Source: JBBROS01 sp965260935 (GTDB taxonomy: Bacteria > Pseudomonadota > Alphaproteobacteria > Acetobacterales > Acetobacteraceae). Taken from it: a stretch of DNA of 64,000 bases. Both the position numbers and the translations under genes were made by a program. The notes beneath the pieces were generated by a model. It was not told the origin of the DNA, made no database searches, and saw only the letters and a program-made list of their open reading frames with translations. Where the stretch lies: contig OZ253374.1 of assembly GCA_965260935.1 (NCBI GenBank), positions 2,480,001 to 2,544,000 of the forward strand, given 5' to 3'. Within the stretch, counting starts at the first letter, position 1. Every line of letters starts with the position of its first letter. Below, piece after piece: positions 41,714 to 49,904 of the stretch.

Positions 41714-42255
41714 ATGCGTTCGCTCACGTGGATGGCGACCTTGCAGCCCGCTTTGATGACGGCGGACATGAGGCGGTAGGCGGGGGCGAGCTCGGCTTCG
41801 TGCTCCAGGCCGATGTCGCGGTGTTCGAGTTCGTCGGCGCGGAATTTCTCGATGGTGCCGCGTAGCTCGGCTTCTTCTTCGGGAAGGCTGGCGGCCTGGG
41901 CGGCATAATGCTCGTCGATGGCCTCCTCGACGGCGACGGTGCAGGCCATGGCGGCGCGGTCGCCGAGGGCTGCGGTGGCTGCGCCCAAGGCGAACCCGGC
42001 GATGTGCCAGAGCGGCAACAGGGCCGTGGGGCGGACCCGGCGCTTGGCAATCAGGCCGGCGAAGGTGTCGAGATGGACCTGCTCCTGCTCCTTCATATGG
42101 CGGATCAGGTCGCCTTTGTCGCCGCGGCCCATGATGGCGAGCTGTCCTTCGTAGATGCGGGCGGCGCCGTATTCCCCGGCGTGATCGACACGAATGATGC
42201 GTTCAATGGTGGTGCGGAGAGGGAGATCGCCGGGGAGCGGGGCGGAGTGGCTCAT
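41710..42255 (-). CDS. coq7: demethoxyubiquinone hydroxylase Coq7/UbiF-type
   Basis: 181 residues, the size of bacterial Coq7, which hydroxylates 2-polyprenyl-3-methyl-6-methoxy-benzoquinone in ubiquinone synthesis. The di-iron carboxylate ligands are visible: RVDHAGEYGA, MKEQEQVHLDTF, VAVEEAIDEHY and RADELEHRDI, giving the E/ExxH, E/ExxH pattern. A hydrophobic patch LWHIAGFALGAATAAL supports peripheral membrane binding. It is coupled upstream to dsbB (ATGA) and downstream to the ferredoxin gene. Confidence 0.95.
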   Translation of the reverse strand: MSHSAPLPGDLPLRTTIERIIRVDHAGEYGAARIYEGQLAIMGRGDKGDLIRHMKEQEQVHLDTFAGLIAKRRVRPTALLPLWHIAGFALGAATAALGDRAAMACTVAVEEAIDEHYAAQAASLPEEEAELRGTIEKFRADELEHRDIGLEHEAELAPAYRLMSAVIKAGCKVAIHVSERI

Positions 42256-42743
42256 GGTTCAATCCTTTTGGCGGCGGTGGCGGCCAGGGCGACGGTCAGG
42301 AGAAGGGAAAGGCCCAGGTTCATCCCGGCCATGCTGACGGGCAGGGCCGGGACGAGATAGGTGGGGTCGTCGCAGGGTTTGGAAGGGCGCGCGGGCATCC
42401 GGGCCAGGCGCTCGGCAACCGTGCCTTGGCCAAGGTTTGGCGCCTGGCACTCCGGCAGCGGGCTGGGCCAGTAACGCTGCTCGACGCCGACGTGGACGGC
42501 GGCAAGGGCGGAGCTGGCGAGCATGGCAAGGGCGGCGAGGGCGATCAAGGGCCGGGCGGCCTTGCGCCAGGCGAGGGCCAGGACGCAAAGGAGGATCGCC
42601 ACCCGGTAGGGCCAGCGCTCGACCAGGCAGAGGGCGCACGGGACCAGCCCGGCCCAGGACTCGGAAAGGCGGGCGGTCAGGAGCGCGAGGCCGGCAAGGA
42701 CGGCTCCGGCAAGCCCGGCACGTTGCGCTGCGGTAAGCGGCAT
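42252..42743 (-). CDS. dsbB: disulfide bond formation protein B
   Basis: 163 residues with four membrane helices. The quinone-linked periplasmic cysteines CALC (in VPCALCLVERWPYR) and the second pair (PECQ and KPCDD) match DsbB, which reoxidises DsbA using ubiquinone. The start is ATG 42743 (MPLTAAQRAGLAGAV); the open frame extends to 42860 but is a non-conserved leader overlapping the divergent GST promoter. Its stop overlaps coq7 (ATGA), placing two ubiquinone-linked proteins in one operon. Confidence 0.9.
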   Translation of the reverse strand: MPLTAAQRAGLAGAVLAGLALLTARLSESWAGLVPCALCLVERWPYRVAILLCVLALAWRKAARPLIALAALAMLASSALAAVHVGVEQRYWPSPLPECQAPNLGQGTVAERLARMPARPSKPCDDPTYLVPALPVSMAGMNLGLSLLLTVALAATAAKRIEP

Positions 42744-42825
42744 GGGGGTGATATGGGCAATTTGCGGGTTGGAGCAATTGGCCGGGGGGCATAGGGTGCG
42801 TCGCGACGAGAGGCGGGAGGCAGCG

Positions 42826-43449
42826 ATGCGGCGTATTCTGGGACGGGCGAATTCCAGCAACGTGATGAAAGTGGTCTGGCTGCTGGAGGAGCTGGGGCTC
42901 GAGTATCAGCGGGAGGATTTCGGGGGCGCGTTCGGGAAAACGGATGCGGCCGAATACCGCGCGATGAACCCGAACGGGCTGGTGCCGACGCTGGTCGAGG
43001 GCGATTACGTGTTGTGGGAAAGCAACGCGATCCTGCGCTATCTGGCCTCCGCCCATGCCGGGGACCATCCGATCTGGCCACCCGATTTGCAGGCGCGCGG
43101 CAGCATCGACCGATGGATGGACTGGCAGCAGACGGTGCTTGGGCCGCCCATGGGCGTGGTATTCTGGGGCTTGATCCGGACTGCGCCGGAGTTGCGGGAC
43201 CAAGCGGCGATCGCGGCGGCGGGAGCAAAGTTGGAGCGGGTTTACGGGATTTTGGAAAGCATCTTGCAGGGGCAGCCATACGTGGCCGGGCCGGAGTTTA
43301 CGCTGGCGGACATCGCGATCGGGCCGCAGGTGCATCGGTGGTTCAACTTCGACATGGAGCGGCCTGAGATGCCGGCGTTGCGGGGATGGTATGAGCGGAT
43401 GCTGAGCCGTCCGGCCTATGCCCGGCATGTCGCGATGCCGCTGAGCTGA
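42826..43449 (+). CDS. glutathione S-transferase family protein
   Basis: 207 residues. The N-terminal thioredoxin-fold domain starts MRRILGRANSSNVMKVVWLLEEL with the active-site Ser/Asn of the SNVMK block, followed by NPNGLVPTLVEGDYVLWESNAILRYLA, the cis-Pro and glutathione-binding ES. The helical C-terminal domain has YVAGPEFTLADIAIGPQVHRWF. ATG 42826 has GGGAGG eight bases upstream. It is divergent from dsbB. The substrate is unknown. Confidence 0.92.
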   Translation: MRRILGRANSSNVMKVVWLLEELGLEYQREDFGGAFGKTDAAEYRAMNPNGLVPTLVEGDYVLWESNAILRYLASAHAGDHPIWPPDLQARGSIDRWMDWQQTVLGPPMGVVFWGLIRTAPELRDQAAIAAAGAKLERVYGILESILQGQPYVAGPEFTLADIAIGPQVHRWFNFDMERPEMPALRGWYERMLSRPAYARHVAMPLS

Positions 43450-43476
43450 GCGGCTGACGAAACGCAAGCGGGCCGG

Positions 43477-44172
43477 ATGACGCCTGAAGACCTCGCCGAG
43501 CGGCATCCCCGGCTGTTCCACGTCACGTTGCCCGAAGCCACGGCGAGCATACTGAAGCGAGGGTTGCTGCCGACCAGCCGGCTGCTCGACCTGTTCGAGG
43601 CAAGCCCCGAGCAGCGGGCGCGGCTGGAACGCACGCCCCGGCCGGCGGCTGTCCCGATCCGCCATCCGCTCCACGGGACGGTGGTCATCAACGATCAAGC
43701 GCCGATGACGGAAGCCGGGCTTGCCAAGTGCCTTGATGACGGGTTGACGCCGGCGGATTGGCTCGCGCGGCTTAATCGCCGGGCGTTCTTCTGGAGCGGC
43801 GAGGACGGACTGGGGCGGCTGCTCGGCGCCCGGGCGAACCGTGCGCGGGCGGTCGACGTGCTGGTCGTCGATACGCTCGGGCTAGCCCGAGCTTTCGCGG
43901 AAAGCATCGAGATCAGCCCGATCAACTCGGGCGCCACGATGCGCAGGCCGGCGCGGCGCGGGCTGTCGACGTTCACGCCGCTGCTGGCGTTGCCGTATGA
44001 GGCGTGGTCACGCCAGCGCGGGCGGCGGGATAGGATACTTGAGGTCACCGTACTGGACGGGGTGCCGGACATCGGGCGGTACGTGGTCGAGGTCAGGCGG
44101 GTCGCGCACAAATCGTCTCGGGCAAGTTCCTTGTCCGCCGGCCAGACAGGCTCGTTGCTGCCACAGGCCTGA
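43477..44172 (+). CDS. DUF7002-like protein
   Basis: 231 residues. The opening HPRLFHVTLPEATASILKRGLLPTS and then LLDLFE resembles the DUF7002 family from memory, proteins whose N-terminus has the 'FHVT...I..hGLLst' pattern seen in some ADP-ribosyltransferase-like folds. Other blocks are HPLHGTVVINDQAPM, CLDDGLTPADWLARLN, RRAFFWSGE and the C-terminal SPINSGATMRRPARRGLSTF. Function is unknown; ADP-ribosyl chemistry is only a suggestion. It follows the GST gene by 27 bases and ends seven bases from the convergent epimerase stop. Confidence 0.75.
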   Translation: MTPEDLAERHPRLFHVTLPEATASILKRGLLPTSRLLDLFEASPEQRARLERTPRPAAVPIRHPLHGTVVINDQAPMTEAGLAKCLDDGLTPADWLARLNRRAFFWSGEDGLGRLLGARANRARAVDVLVVDTLGLARAFAESIEISPINSGATMRRPARRGLSTFTPLLALPYEAWSRQRGRRDRILEVTVLDGVPDIGRYVVEVRRVAHKSSRASSLSAGQTGSLLPQA

Positions 44173-44179
44173 CCGATAA

Positions 44180-45073
44180 TCAGGGAAGCCGGCTGCGCTC
44201 CGCCTGCTTCTGCGCTTCCTGCGCGGCTTTAAGTTGCGCCTTGGTGTACATGAGGGCGTGGGCGGCGAGGTCGTAGCTGTCTTCCCAAAGGTTGCGCCAG
44301 ATGCCGAGAATGCCTTCGAGCGGCTGGCCGACGACACGGGAGGAGAAGGATTCGAAGGTAATCGGGCCTCCGTAACCGGACTTGACCAGGGCACGGAACA
44401 CGCCGGCCAGGTCAATGGTGCCGGAACCCATGTAGCCGCGGTGCGAGTCGCCGGTGTGGAAGTAGCCGAGGTGCTCCCCGGTCTCGATGATGGCTTGCTG
44501 GATGTCAGACTCCTCGATGTTCATATGGTAGACGTCGAGGTGGACCTTGACGTTGGGCGCCCCGATGCGGCGGCACATCTCGACGCCCTGAGAGGCGGTG
44601 TTCAGGACATTGGATTCATATCGGTTGACGACTTCGAGGCCGATGGTGATGCCGCTCCGGGCCGCGGTCTCGGCCACGCGCTGGAGGATCTCGACGGAGC
44701 GTTCGACGCCCTCGGCAGTGGTGGGGACGGCGTATTTCTGAAAGGCGGATTCGAGGATGCCGCAGACGTGGGTCGCGCCGATGTCGCGGGCCATGGCGAG
44801 GGCTTGCTCAAGCCGGGCTTGGCCGCGGCGCTCGTTGTCGCGGTCGTTGCTGGAAATGTCGGTCTCGGCGTCGAGGCCGAGCGAGGAGGTGGCGCCGATG
44901 CCGGCCTGTTCGAGCTGGCGGCTGGTGAAGCCGGTGTCGATCGAGGCCGGGTCCAGGGCGGGGATCTCGATCAGGTCGTAGCCGGTCCGGGCGGTGTTGG
45001 CGATGGCGCGGGCGCATTCGTCGCGGCTCCAGCCTTTTTCCCAGACGAGCGCGTGTACGCCGAGCTTGTTCAT
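44180..45073 (-). CDS. ketose 3-epimerase-like sugar isomerase (AP-endonuclease 2 fold)
   Basis: 297 residues, TIM-barrel sugar isomerase/epimerase. The metal-ligand positions known in D-psicose/D-tagatose 3-epimerase are present: Glu in GLEVVNRYESN, Asp and the nearby His in HLDVYHMNIEE, His in FHTGDSHRGYMG, and Glu in PITFESFSS. The start MNKLGVHALVWEKGWSRDE also fits. ATG 45073 overlaps the permease stop (ATGA), so it is part of the sugar importer operon and likely acts on the imported ketose. The exact sugar is not predictable. Confidence 0.87.
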   Translation of the reverse strand: MNKLGVHALVWEKGWSRDECARAIANTARTGYDLIEIPALDPASIDTGFTSRQLEQAGIGATSSLGLDAETDISSNDRDNERRGQARLEQALAMARDIGATHVCGILESAFQKYAVPTTAEGVERSVEILQRVAETAARSGITIGLEVVNRYESNVLNTASQGVEMCRRIGAPNVKVHLDVYHMNIEESDIQQAIIETGEHLGYFHTGDSHRGYMGSGTIDLAGVFRALVKSGYGGPITFESFSSRVVGQPLEGILGIWRNLWEDSYDLAAHALMYTKAQLKAAQEAQKQAERSRLP

Positions 45074-46074
45074 TGGCTTGCTCCTTTGCGAGTGCGGTTG
45101 GCCCAGAAAGACCGAATCGCCATGACCAACAACAGGAATCCGCCCCAGAGGGCGGTGGCGAGGTGCTGGTTGGCCCCGAGCAGGTTCAGGCCCGAGGCGA
45201 TGACCTGCAGGATGACCAGCGCGAGGGCGACCGGGACGACGCGGCCGAAGCCGCCGAACGGGTCGACCCGGCCCAGAAAGCAGGCGAGCACGGTGATGAG
45301 CAGGTAGCTCTCGCCGTGGCCGACGCGCACGGAGTTGAAGCGGGCGAGCATGACGATGCCGGCCACGCCGCACATGAGGCCGGACAGGGCATAGATCAGG
45401 ATCAGGACGCGCCGTGTCGGGACGCCGGAGAAACGGGTGGCTTCGAGGTTCGAGCCGATGAAGCGGGTGGAGAACCCGAGCCGGGTGCGCTGCATGACGA
45501 CGTGCCAGAGCAGGACGGCGGCGGCGAAGACCAGGAGGGGGGACGGGATGCCCAGGAAGACGCCTTGGCCAATTGATTGGACGGCGCCGGGCATCCCGGA
45601 GATGTCGCCGCCCCGGGTCAGGAACTCGCCGAGGCCGCGGACGAAGATCATCATGGAAAGGGAGACGAGGATGGGGTGCGCGCCGGTATAAGCGATGATG
45701 ACGCCCATGAGGCAGCCCACGAGCGCGCCGGTGGCCAGCGCGGCGGCGATGCCGAGGGCGATGAAAAGAGGGCCGGCCTCGGCGGCGCCGTTGGCGTGAA
45801 GGGTGGCGGCCATGGCAAGGCCCGCGAGGTTGGCCGTAAAGGTGACGGCGAGATTGAAGCCGCCCGAGATGATCGGCATCAGCATGGCAAGGCTGAGCAG
45901 GCCAAGCTCGGGGAGCTGGAACGCGATGGAAGCGAAGGTGCTGCGGGAGAGGAAATTGCCGGCCGTCGCGCCGAAGACGGCGATGACGATGAGAAGAAGG
46001 GCGAGAAGGCCTGCGATATCGGCGTCGACGCGTTTGCTGGCGGCGGCGCCGGCAGGAAGGCTGTGGGCGGACAT
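45070..46074 (-). CDS. sugar ABC transporter permease (RbsC type)
   Basis: 334 residues with 8-10 hydrophobic segments of the BPD_transp_2/RbsC family (GLLALLLIVIAVFGATAGNF, PELGLLSLAMLMPIISGGFNLAV). The EAA-like loop NLEATRFSGVPTRRVLILIYAL faces the ATPase. It pairs with the permease encoded upstream; their junction is TGATG. Downstream it is coupled to the epimerase gene. Such two-permease importers (rhamnose, autoinducer-2 or ribose-like) usually need both subunits. Confidence 0.9.
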   Translation of the reverse strand: MSAHSLPAGAAASKRVDADIAGLLALLLIVIAVFGATAGNFLSRSTFASIAFQLPELGLLSLAMLMPIISGGFNLAVTFTANLAGLAMAATLHANGAAEAGPLFIALGIAAALATGALVGCLMGVIIAYTGAHPILVSLSMMIFVRGLGEFLTRGGDISGMPGAVQSIGQGVFLGIPSPLLVFAAAVLLWHVVMQRTRLGFSTRFIGSNLEATRFSGVPTRRVLILIYALSGLMCGVAGIVMLARFNSVRVGHGESYLLITVLACFLGRVDPFGGFGRVVPVALALVILQVIASGLNLLGANQHLATALWGGFLLLVMAIRSFWANRTRKGASQ

Positions 46075-47069
46075 CAGGCGGGACGCCTCGAAGGCGTTGC
46101 GCGCCAGGAGCCGACCAGGCGGGCAACGCCTTCGCTGCTGAGGGTGATGGCGGCGAGGATGATGGCGCCGATGATCATCTTAAAAGCGTAAGGCGAGATG
46201 CCGGCAAGGTTGAGGCCATTCTGGGTCAGGCCGATGAGCAGGACGCCGAGAACGACGCCCAGGACCGTGCCGCGTCCGCCGCCGAGACGGGCCCCGCCGA
46301 GGACGACGGCGGCCAGCACGTCGAGCTCGCGGCCGTAGAGCGCGTTGGGGACGACTTCCTGGGCGTAATGGGCCTGCATGAGCCCGGCGATCCCGGCCGT
46401 CAGGCCGAGCCAGCCGTAGGCGACGTAGTGCATCGCGCCGATGCTGATGCCGATGCGCCGGGCGGCGTCCGGGTTGTCGCCCATGGCGTAGAGCTGGCGT
46501 CCCGTGCTGGTGCGGCGGAGCAGCAGCCAGGTGGCGGCGGTGCAGGCGAGCATGGCGAGGACCGGGAGGGTGAGCTCGGCGTAGCCGCTGGGCGTCTCGA
46601 TGCTGACAAGGGCGACGCGGGTCGCGAGCCAGTCGGGCAGGTCGTAGATGCTGACGCCGCCGGAGAAGAACATCAGCAGGCCGAAGAACAGGTTGAAGGT
46701 GGCGATGGTGACGACGATGGAAACGATGCGGAGTTGGTAGATAAGGGCGGCGTTGCAGCAGCCCAGGAGTGCGCCGAATGTCCCGGCGAGGAGAAGGCCA
46801 ATGGGCCAGTTCCCGCCAGAAAAGTACGGCAACGCGAGAACGACCAGGTATTGCACGACGGAGGCGGCGACGGCGAAGGAGATGTCGATCCCGCCGGCGA
46901 CCAGGACAACGAGCAGGCCGACGCCGAAGATGATGTTGACCGCGCTCTGGTTCAGCAGGTCGAACAGGTTGGGAAGGGTGAGGAAAGTAGGCGTGACCAG
47001 GCTCAGGGCGGCGCCCATGGCGAGGATCACGAGGAGCAGCCAGCGTTCGGTGGAACCCACGTTACGCAT
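46074..47069 (-). CDS. sugar ABC transporter permease (RbsC type)
   Basis: 331 residues of the same family as the downstream permease. Hydrophobic segments include WLLLVILAMGAALSLVTPTF and VGLLVVLVAGGIDISFAVA, and the coupling loop is GDNPDAARRIGISIGAMHYVAYG. GARLGGGRGTVLGVVLGVLLIG is the conserved C-terminal block. Start 47069 overlaps the ATPase stop by eight bases, and its stop overlaps the next permease's start by one. Confidence 0.9.
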   Translation of the reverse strand: MRNVGSTERWLLLVILAMGAALSLVTPTFLTLPNLFDLLNQSAVNIIFGVGLLVVLVAGGIDISFAVAASVVQYLVVLALPYFSGGNWPIGLLLAGTFGALLGCCNAALIYQLRIVSIVVTIATFNLFFGLLMFFSGGVSIYDLPDWLATRVALVSIETPSGYAELTLPVLAMLACTAATWLLLRRTSTGRQLYAMGDNPDAARRIGISIGAMHYVAYGWLGLTAGIAGLMQAHYAQEVVPNALYGRELDVLAAVVLGGARLGGGRGTVLGVVLGVLLIGLTQNGLNLAGISPYAFKMIIGAIILAAITLSSEGVARLVGSWRATPSRRPA

Positions 47070-48570
47070 GGATCGCTTGCTCGATGGCTTCGGCGGTGAC
47101 GACGCCGGGGCGGTACTCGGCGACGATGCGGCCTTCGTGCATGTGCAAAATGCGGGCGGCGTTGGCGTAGACCTCGGTCACTTCGTCGGAGATGAGGAGG
47201 ATGGCGACGCCTTGCTCCGCCAGGCGGCGGATGATGGCGAAGATGCCGGCGCGCGCGCCGACATCGACGCCGACGGTGGGCGAATCGAGGATGAGCAGGC
47301 GGGGGTCGGTGGCAAGCCATTTGGCCAAGACGATCCGCTGCTGGTTGCCGCCGGAAAGGGTGGAAACGGGATCGCCGGGTCGTCCGATCTTGATGTCGAG
47401 GGCGGCGACCCACCGTTCGGCCAGGGCGGCGCGCTTGCCGGGTGAGAGGAGCGGGGGCGGGCTGAGCAGGCGGTCCAGGCTGGCCGCGGCGGCGTTGTCG
47501 GCGATGGATTGCGGCTGCACCAGGCCGAGGGCAAGGCGGTCTTCCGACACGTAGGCGATGCCGGCGGCGATGGCGTCCCGGTTGCTGCGGAAATTCGCCG
47601 GGCGTCCGTTCAGGGTGATGACGCCTTGGGCGGGGCGGGTCATGCCGAACAGGGTCAACGCGAGTTCGGTGCGCCCGGAGCCGAGGCGTCCGGTCAGGCC
47701 GAGGATTTCGCCGGCATGGACTTGAAGGGAAACGTCGGCGTAGTCGCCGGGGCGGGTGAGGTTTTCGACGGCGAGGACCGTGGGGGCTTGCTCGCGCTTC
47801 ACAGCAGCTTCGACGCGGGCAAGGGGTTTGCCGGTCATGAGTTCGGTCAAGCGGGCTTGGGTCATGCCGATAGTGGGATAGGCGCCGACAGTGCGTCCGT
47901 CGCGCAGGATGGTAACGCCGGTGCAGATCTCAAGCACCTCGGCGAGGCGGTGGCTGACGAAAACGACGGCGATGCCCTCGTTCGAGAGGCGGCGGACGAT
48001 TTGGAGCAGGGACTCGGTCTCGGCATGGCTGAGCGAGGCGGTCGGCTCGTCCATGAAGACGAGGGCGGCGTCAGTGACCAACGCCCGGGCGATGGCGACG
48101 AGCTGGCGTTGCGCGATGGGGAGGGTGCGAACGGAGGCTTCGAGGTCGAGGCTGACCCCGAGGCGGTGAAGGATTTGCGCGGCGGCGGCGCGGGTCGCGG
48201 CGTAGCTGACCAGGCGCAGGCGGCCGAGGTTGCGCTCGAAGCCGATGTTTTCGGCAACCGACATTTCCGGAAACAGGGCGAGGTCTTGCCAAATGACGCG
48301 AATGCCGAGATCCCGGGCGCGGCTAGGGGTCAGGCCCTCGATGGAGCGGCCCCGGAAAAGCATTATGGCGCCTGGCTCGGGACGGTGAACGCCGGTGACG
48401 AGCTTGATGAGGGTGCTCTTGCCGCAACCGTTCTCACCGGCGAGGCAGAGGACTTCTCCCGGCCGGACATCGAAGCTGACGTTGTCGAGCGCCTTGACGC
48501 CGCCGAAGGTTTTCGAGACGTGCCGCAGATGGAGCAGCGGCGTCTCGGGAGCGGCGGCGCCGGAGTCCAA
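47062..48570 (-). CDS. sugar ABC transporter double ATPase (RbsA type)
   Basis: 502 residues with two ABC domains. Domain 1: Walker A GENGCGKSTLIK, the relaxed signature LPIAQRQLVAIARA and Walker B LVFMDEPTASLSHAE. Domain 2: a degenerate P-loop GRLGSGRTELAL, intact LSGGNQQRIVLAKWL and a Walker B LLILDSPTVGVDVGA in which the usual catalytic Glu is Ser. This asymmetry is normal for carbohydrate importers such as RbsA and MglA. TTG 48570 is the best start available, 17 bases after the binding-protein stop. Confidence 0.9.
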   Translation of the reverse strand: MDSGAAAPETPLLHLRHVSKTFGGVKALDNVSFDVRPGEVLCLAGENGCGKSTLIKLVTGVHRPEPGAIMLFRGRSIEGLTPSRARDLGIRVIWQDLALFPEMSVAENIGFERNLGRLRLVSYAATRAAAAQILHRLGVSLDLEASVRTLPIAQRQLVAIARALVTDAALVFMDEPTASLSHAETESLLQIVRRLSNEGIAVVFVSHRLAEVLEICTGVTILRDGRTVGAYPTIGMTQARLTELMTGKPLARVEAAVKREQAPTVLAVENLTRPGDYADVSLQVHAGEILGLTGRLGSGRTELALTLFGMTRPAQGVITLNGRPANFRSNRDAIAAGIAYVSEDRLALGLVQPQSIADNAAAASLDRLLSPPPLLSPGKRAALAERWVAALDIKIGRPGDPVSTLSGGNQQRIVLAKWLATDPRLLILDSPTVGVDVGARAGIFAIIRRLAEQGVAILLISDEVTEVYANAARILHMHEGRIVAEYRPGVVTAEAIEQAIHA

Positions 48571-48587
48571 GCGTGCTCGCGGCGGTT

Positions 48588-49582
48588 TCAGAGGCCGAGC
48601 TTGGCCAGGTCGTCAACGGTGTCTTTGTTGAGATTGACGAGTTGGTCGACGATGAGGTTATGGCCCTCCGGGTGGACGACGCCGAGGCCGGGAATCTTAG
48701 TGCCATCGGTGATTGTCTCGCCCTTGGCGAGCATGGCGCCGAGGGAGACGAAAATCTCGCCGGCGAGCATGGGGTTCCACATATAGCCGCCGGTCAGCAC
48801 CCCTTCGTGCACCAATCGCCTGCCTTGCCCCGGCGAGAACGGTCCCATGACGACGATCTTGCCGCCCATGTGGCGTTCCTGAACGGCGCGGGCGGCGCCG
48901 ATCGGGCCTTGGCTGCCGAACGCGAGAAAGCCCTTGAGGTCCGGGTGGGCGCGCATGAGGTCGAGCGCGGTGCTGCGGGACTGGTCGACGTTCTCGGCGA
49001 CCCCGTAGCGGTCGCCGACCAGTTTCATGTCGGGGGCGTGCTGCTTGATGTAGGCGATGGCGGCGTCGGCCCAGGCGTTGTGCAGCGGCACGGTGAGGGA
49101 GCCGACAAAGACCGCGTATTCGCCTTTGCCGCCCATATCCTTGATGAGATCCTTGGCATAGGCCTCGCCGAAGCCTTTCACGGAGGCAAGCTCGAAGTCG
49201 TAGTCGGTGTTTGCCTGGTTGGGGGATTCGTGGGTGATGAGATGACCTTGATGCCGGCCTGCTGGGCGCGTTCCAGGATGGGTTCGAGCACCTTGGCGTC
49301 GTTGGGAACGACGCCGATGACGTCGACCTTCTGAGCAATGAGATCTTCGATGGCGCGGACCTGGAGGGCCGGGTCGGCGCTGGTGGGGCCAACCATGAAG
49401 GCGTCGACGCCGAGTTGCTTGGCCTGCTTCTTGATGCCTGCGTCCATGGCGTTGAACCAAGGAATGCCGCCGATCTTGACGACGACGCCGATGACCGGCT
49501 TGTCCGGGGAGGCGAGGGCAGGGGCGGCAAGCGTGAGGGCAAGGATCGTTGCGCAAAGGATGCGCCGGGCGCTGTTGAGCAC
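48588..49582 (-). pseudogene. sugar ABC transporter substrate-binding protein, frameshifted by a 5-bp duplication
   Basis: Two frames together make one periplasmic sugar-binding protein (Peripla_BP_4, rhamnose/autoinducer-2 type). The first part has a signal peptide (LCATILALTLAAPALA) and runs to AGIKVIS; the second resumes with ITHESPNQANTDYDFEL and runs to the C-terminus DTVDDLAKLGL. At the join the sequence carries GATGAGATGA (49236-49245, plus strand), a tandem copy of GATGA where a single copy would restore one 331-codon frame. As written the protein ends about 20 codons after the shift. I start at GTG 49582, with GGGAG nine bases upstream; TTG 49588 is the alternative. Sequencing error is possible. 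Confidence 0.85.
49236..49245. repeat. 5-bp tandem duplication (GATGA x2) causing the frameshift
   Basis: Two adjacent copies of GATGA at 49236-49240 and 49241-49245. Removing either copy restores the conserved reading VITHESPNQ in the binding-protein gene. Confidence 0.9.
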
Positions 49583-49904
49583 GTTCAAGATCTCCCAGGT
49601 TGCGTTCGCCGCTGTTCAAGCAGCGGCTTTATCGGCCTATTGTGCCAGCGATGGAGCCATTGTCACGCGTTAAACGCTGCAGAACCGGCGTCCCGGGCGC
49701 GCTCCGCAACGAGCGTGGCCTGACGCTCGCGCACCTTCTCCGAAGCGCTGCACGAGACAATCCCGCCGCTTCATTCCCGGAGACAAGCAACGTGGCGCAC
49801 CACAGGCAGACACATCGCAGCCAGCTTTGGGAAAGCGCTCGCCTCTTTGCAGGGCCGTCCGCCGCGCGCAGCATGGCGGCATCAGAGCGATTGAGTGCCG
49901 TTCC
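49583..49904. other. divergent intergenic region, 322 bases
   Basis: It separates the sugar importer operon from the carrier gene at 49905 and must hold both promoters. No operator, RNA or coding frame with recognisable character is visible. A LacI/ROK/DeoR-type regulator gene, often adjacent to such importers, is absent here. Confidence 0.4.

Noticed and set aside
45074..46126. Upstream extension of the epimerase frame on the minus strand
   Set aside because: It is the wrong frame across the permease gene, with Arg/His/Pro-rich sequence; the epimerase begins at MNKLGV (45073).
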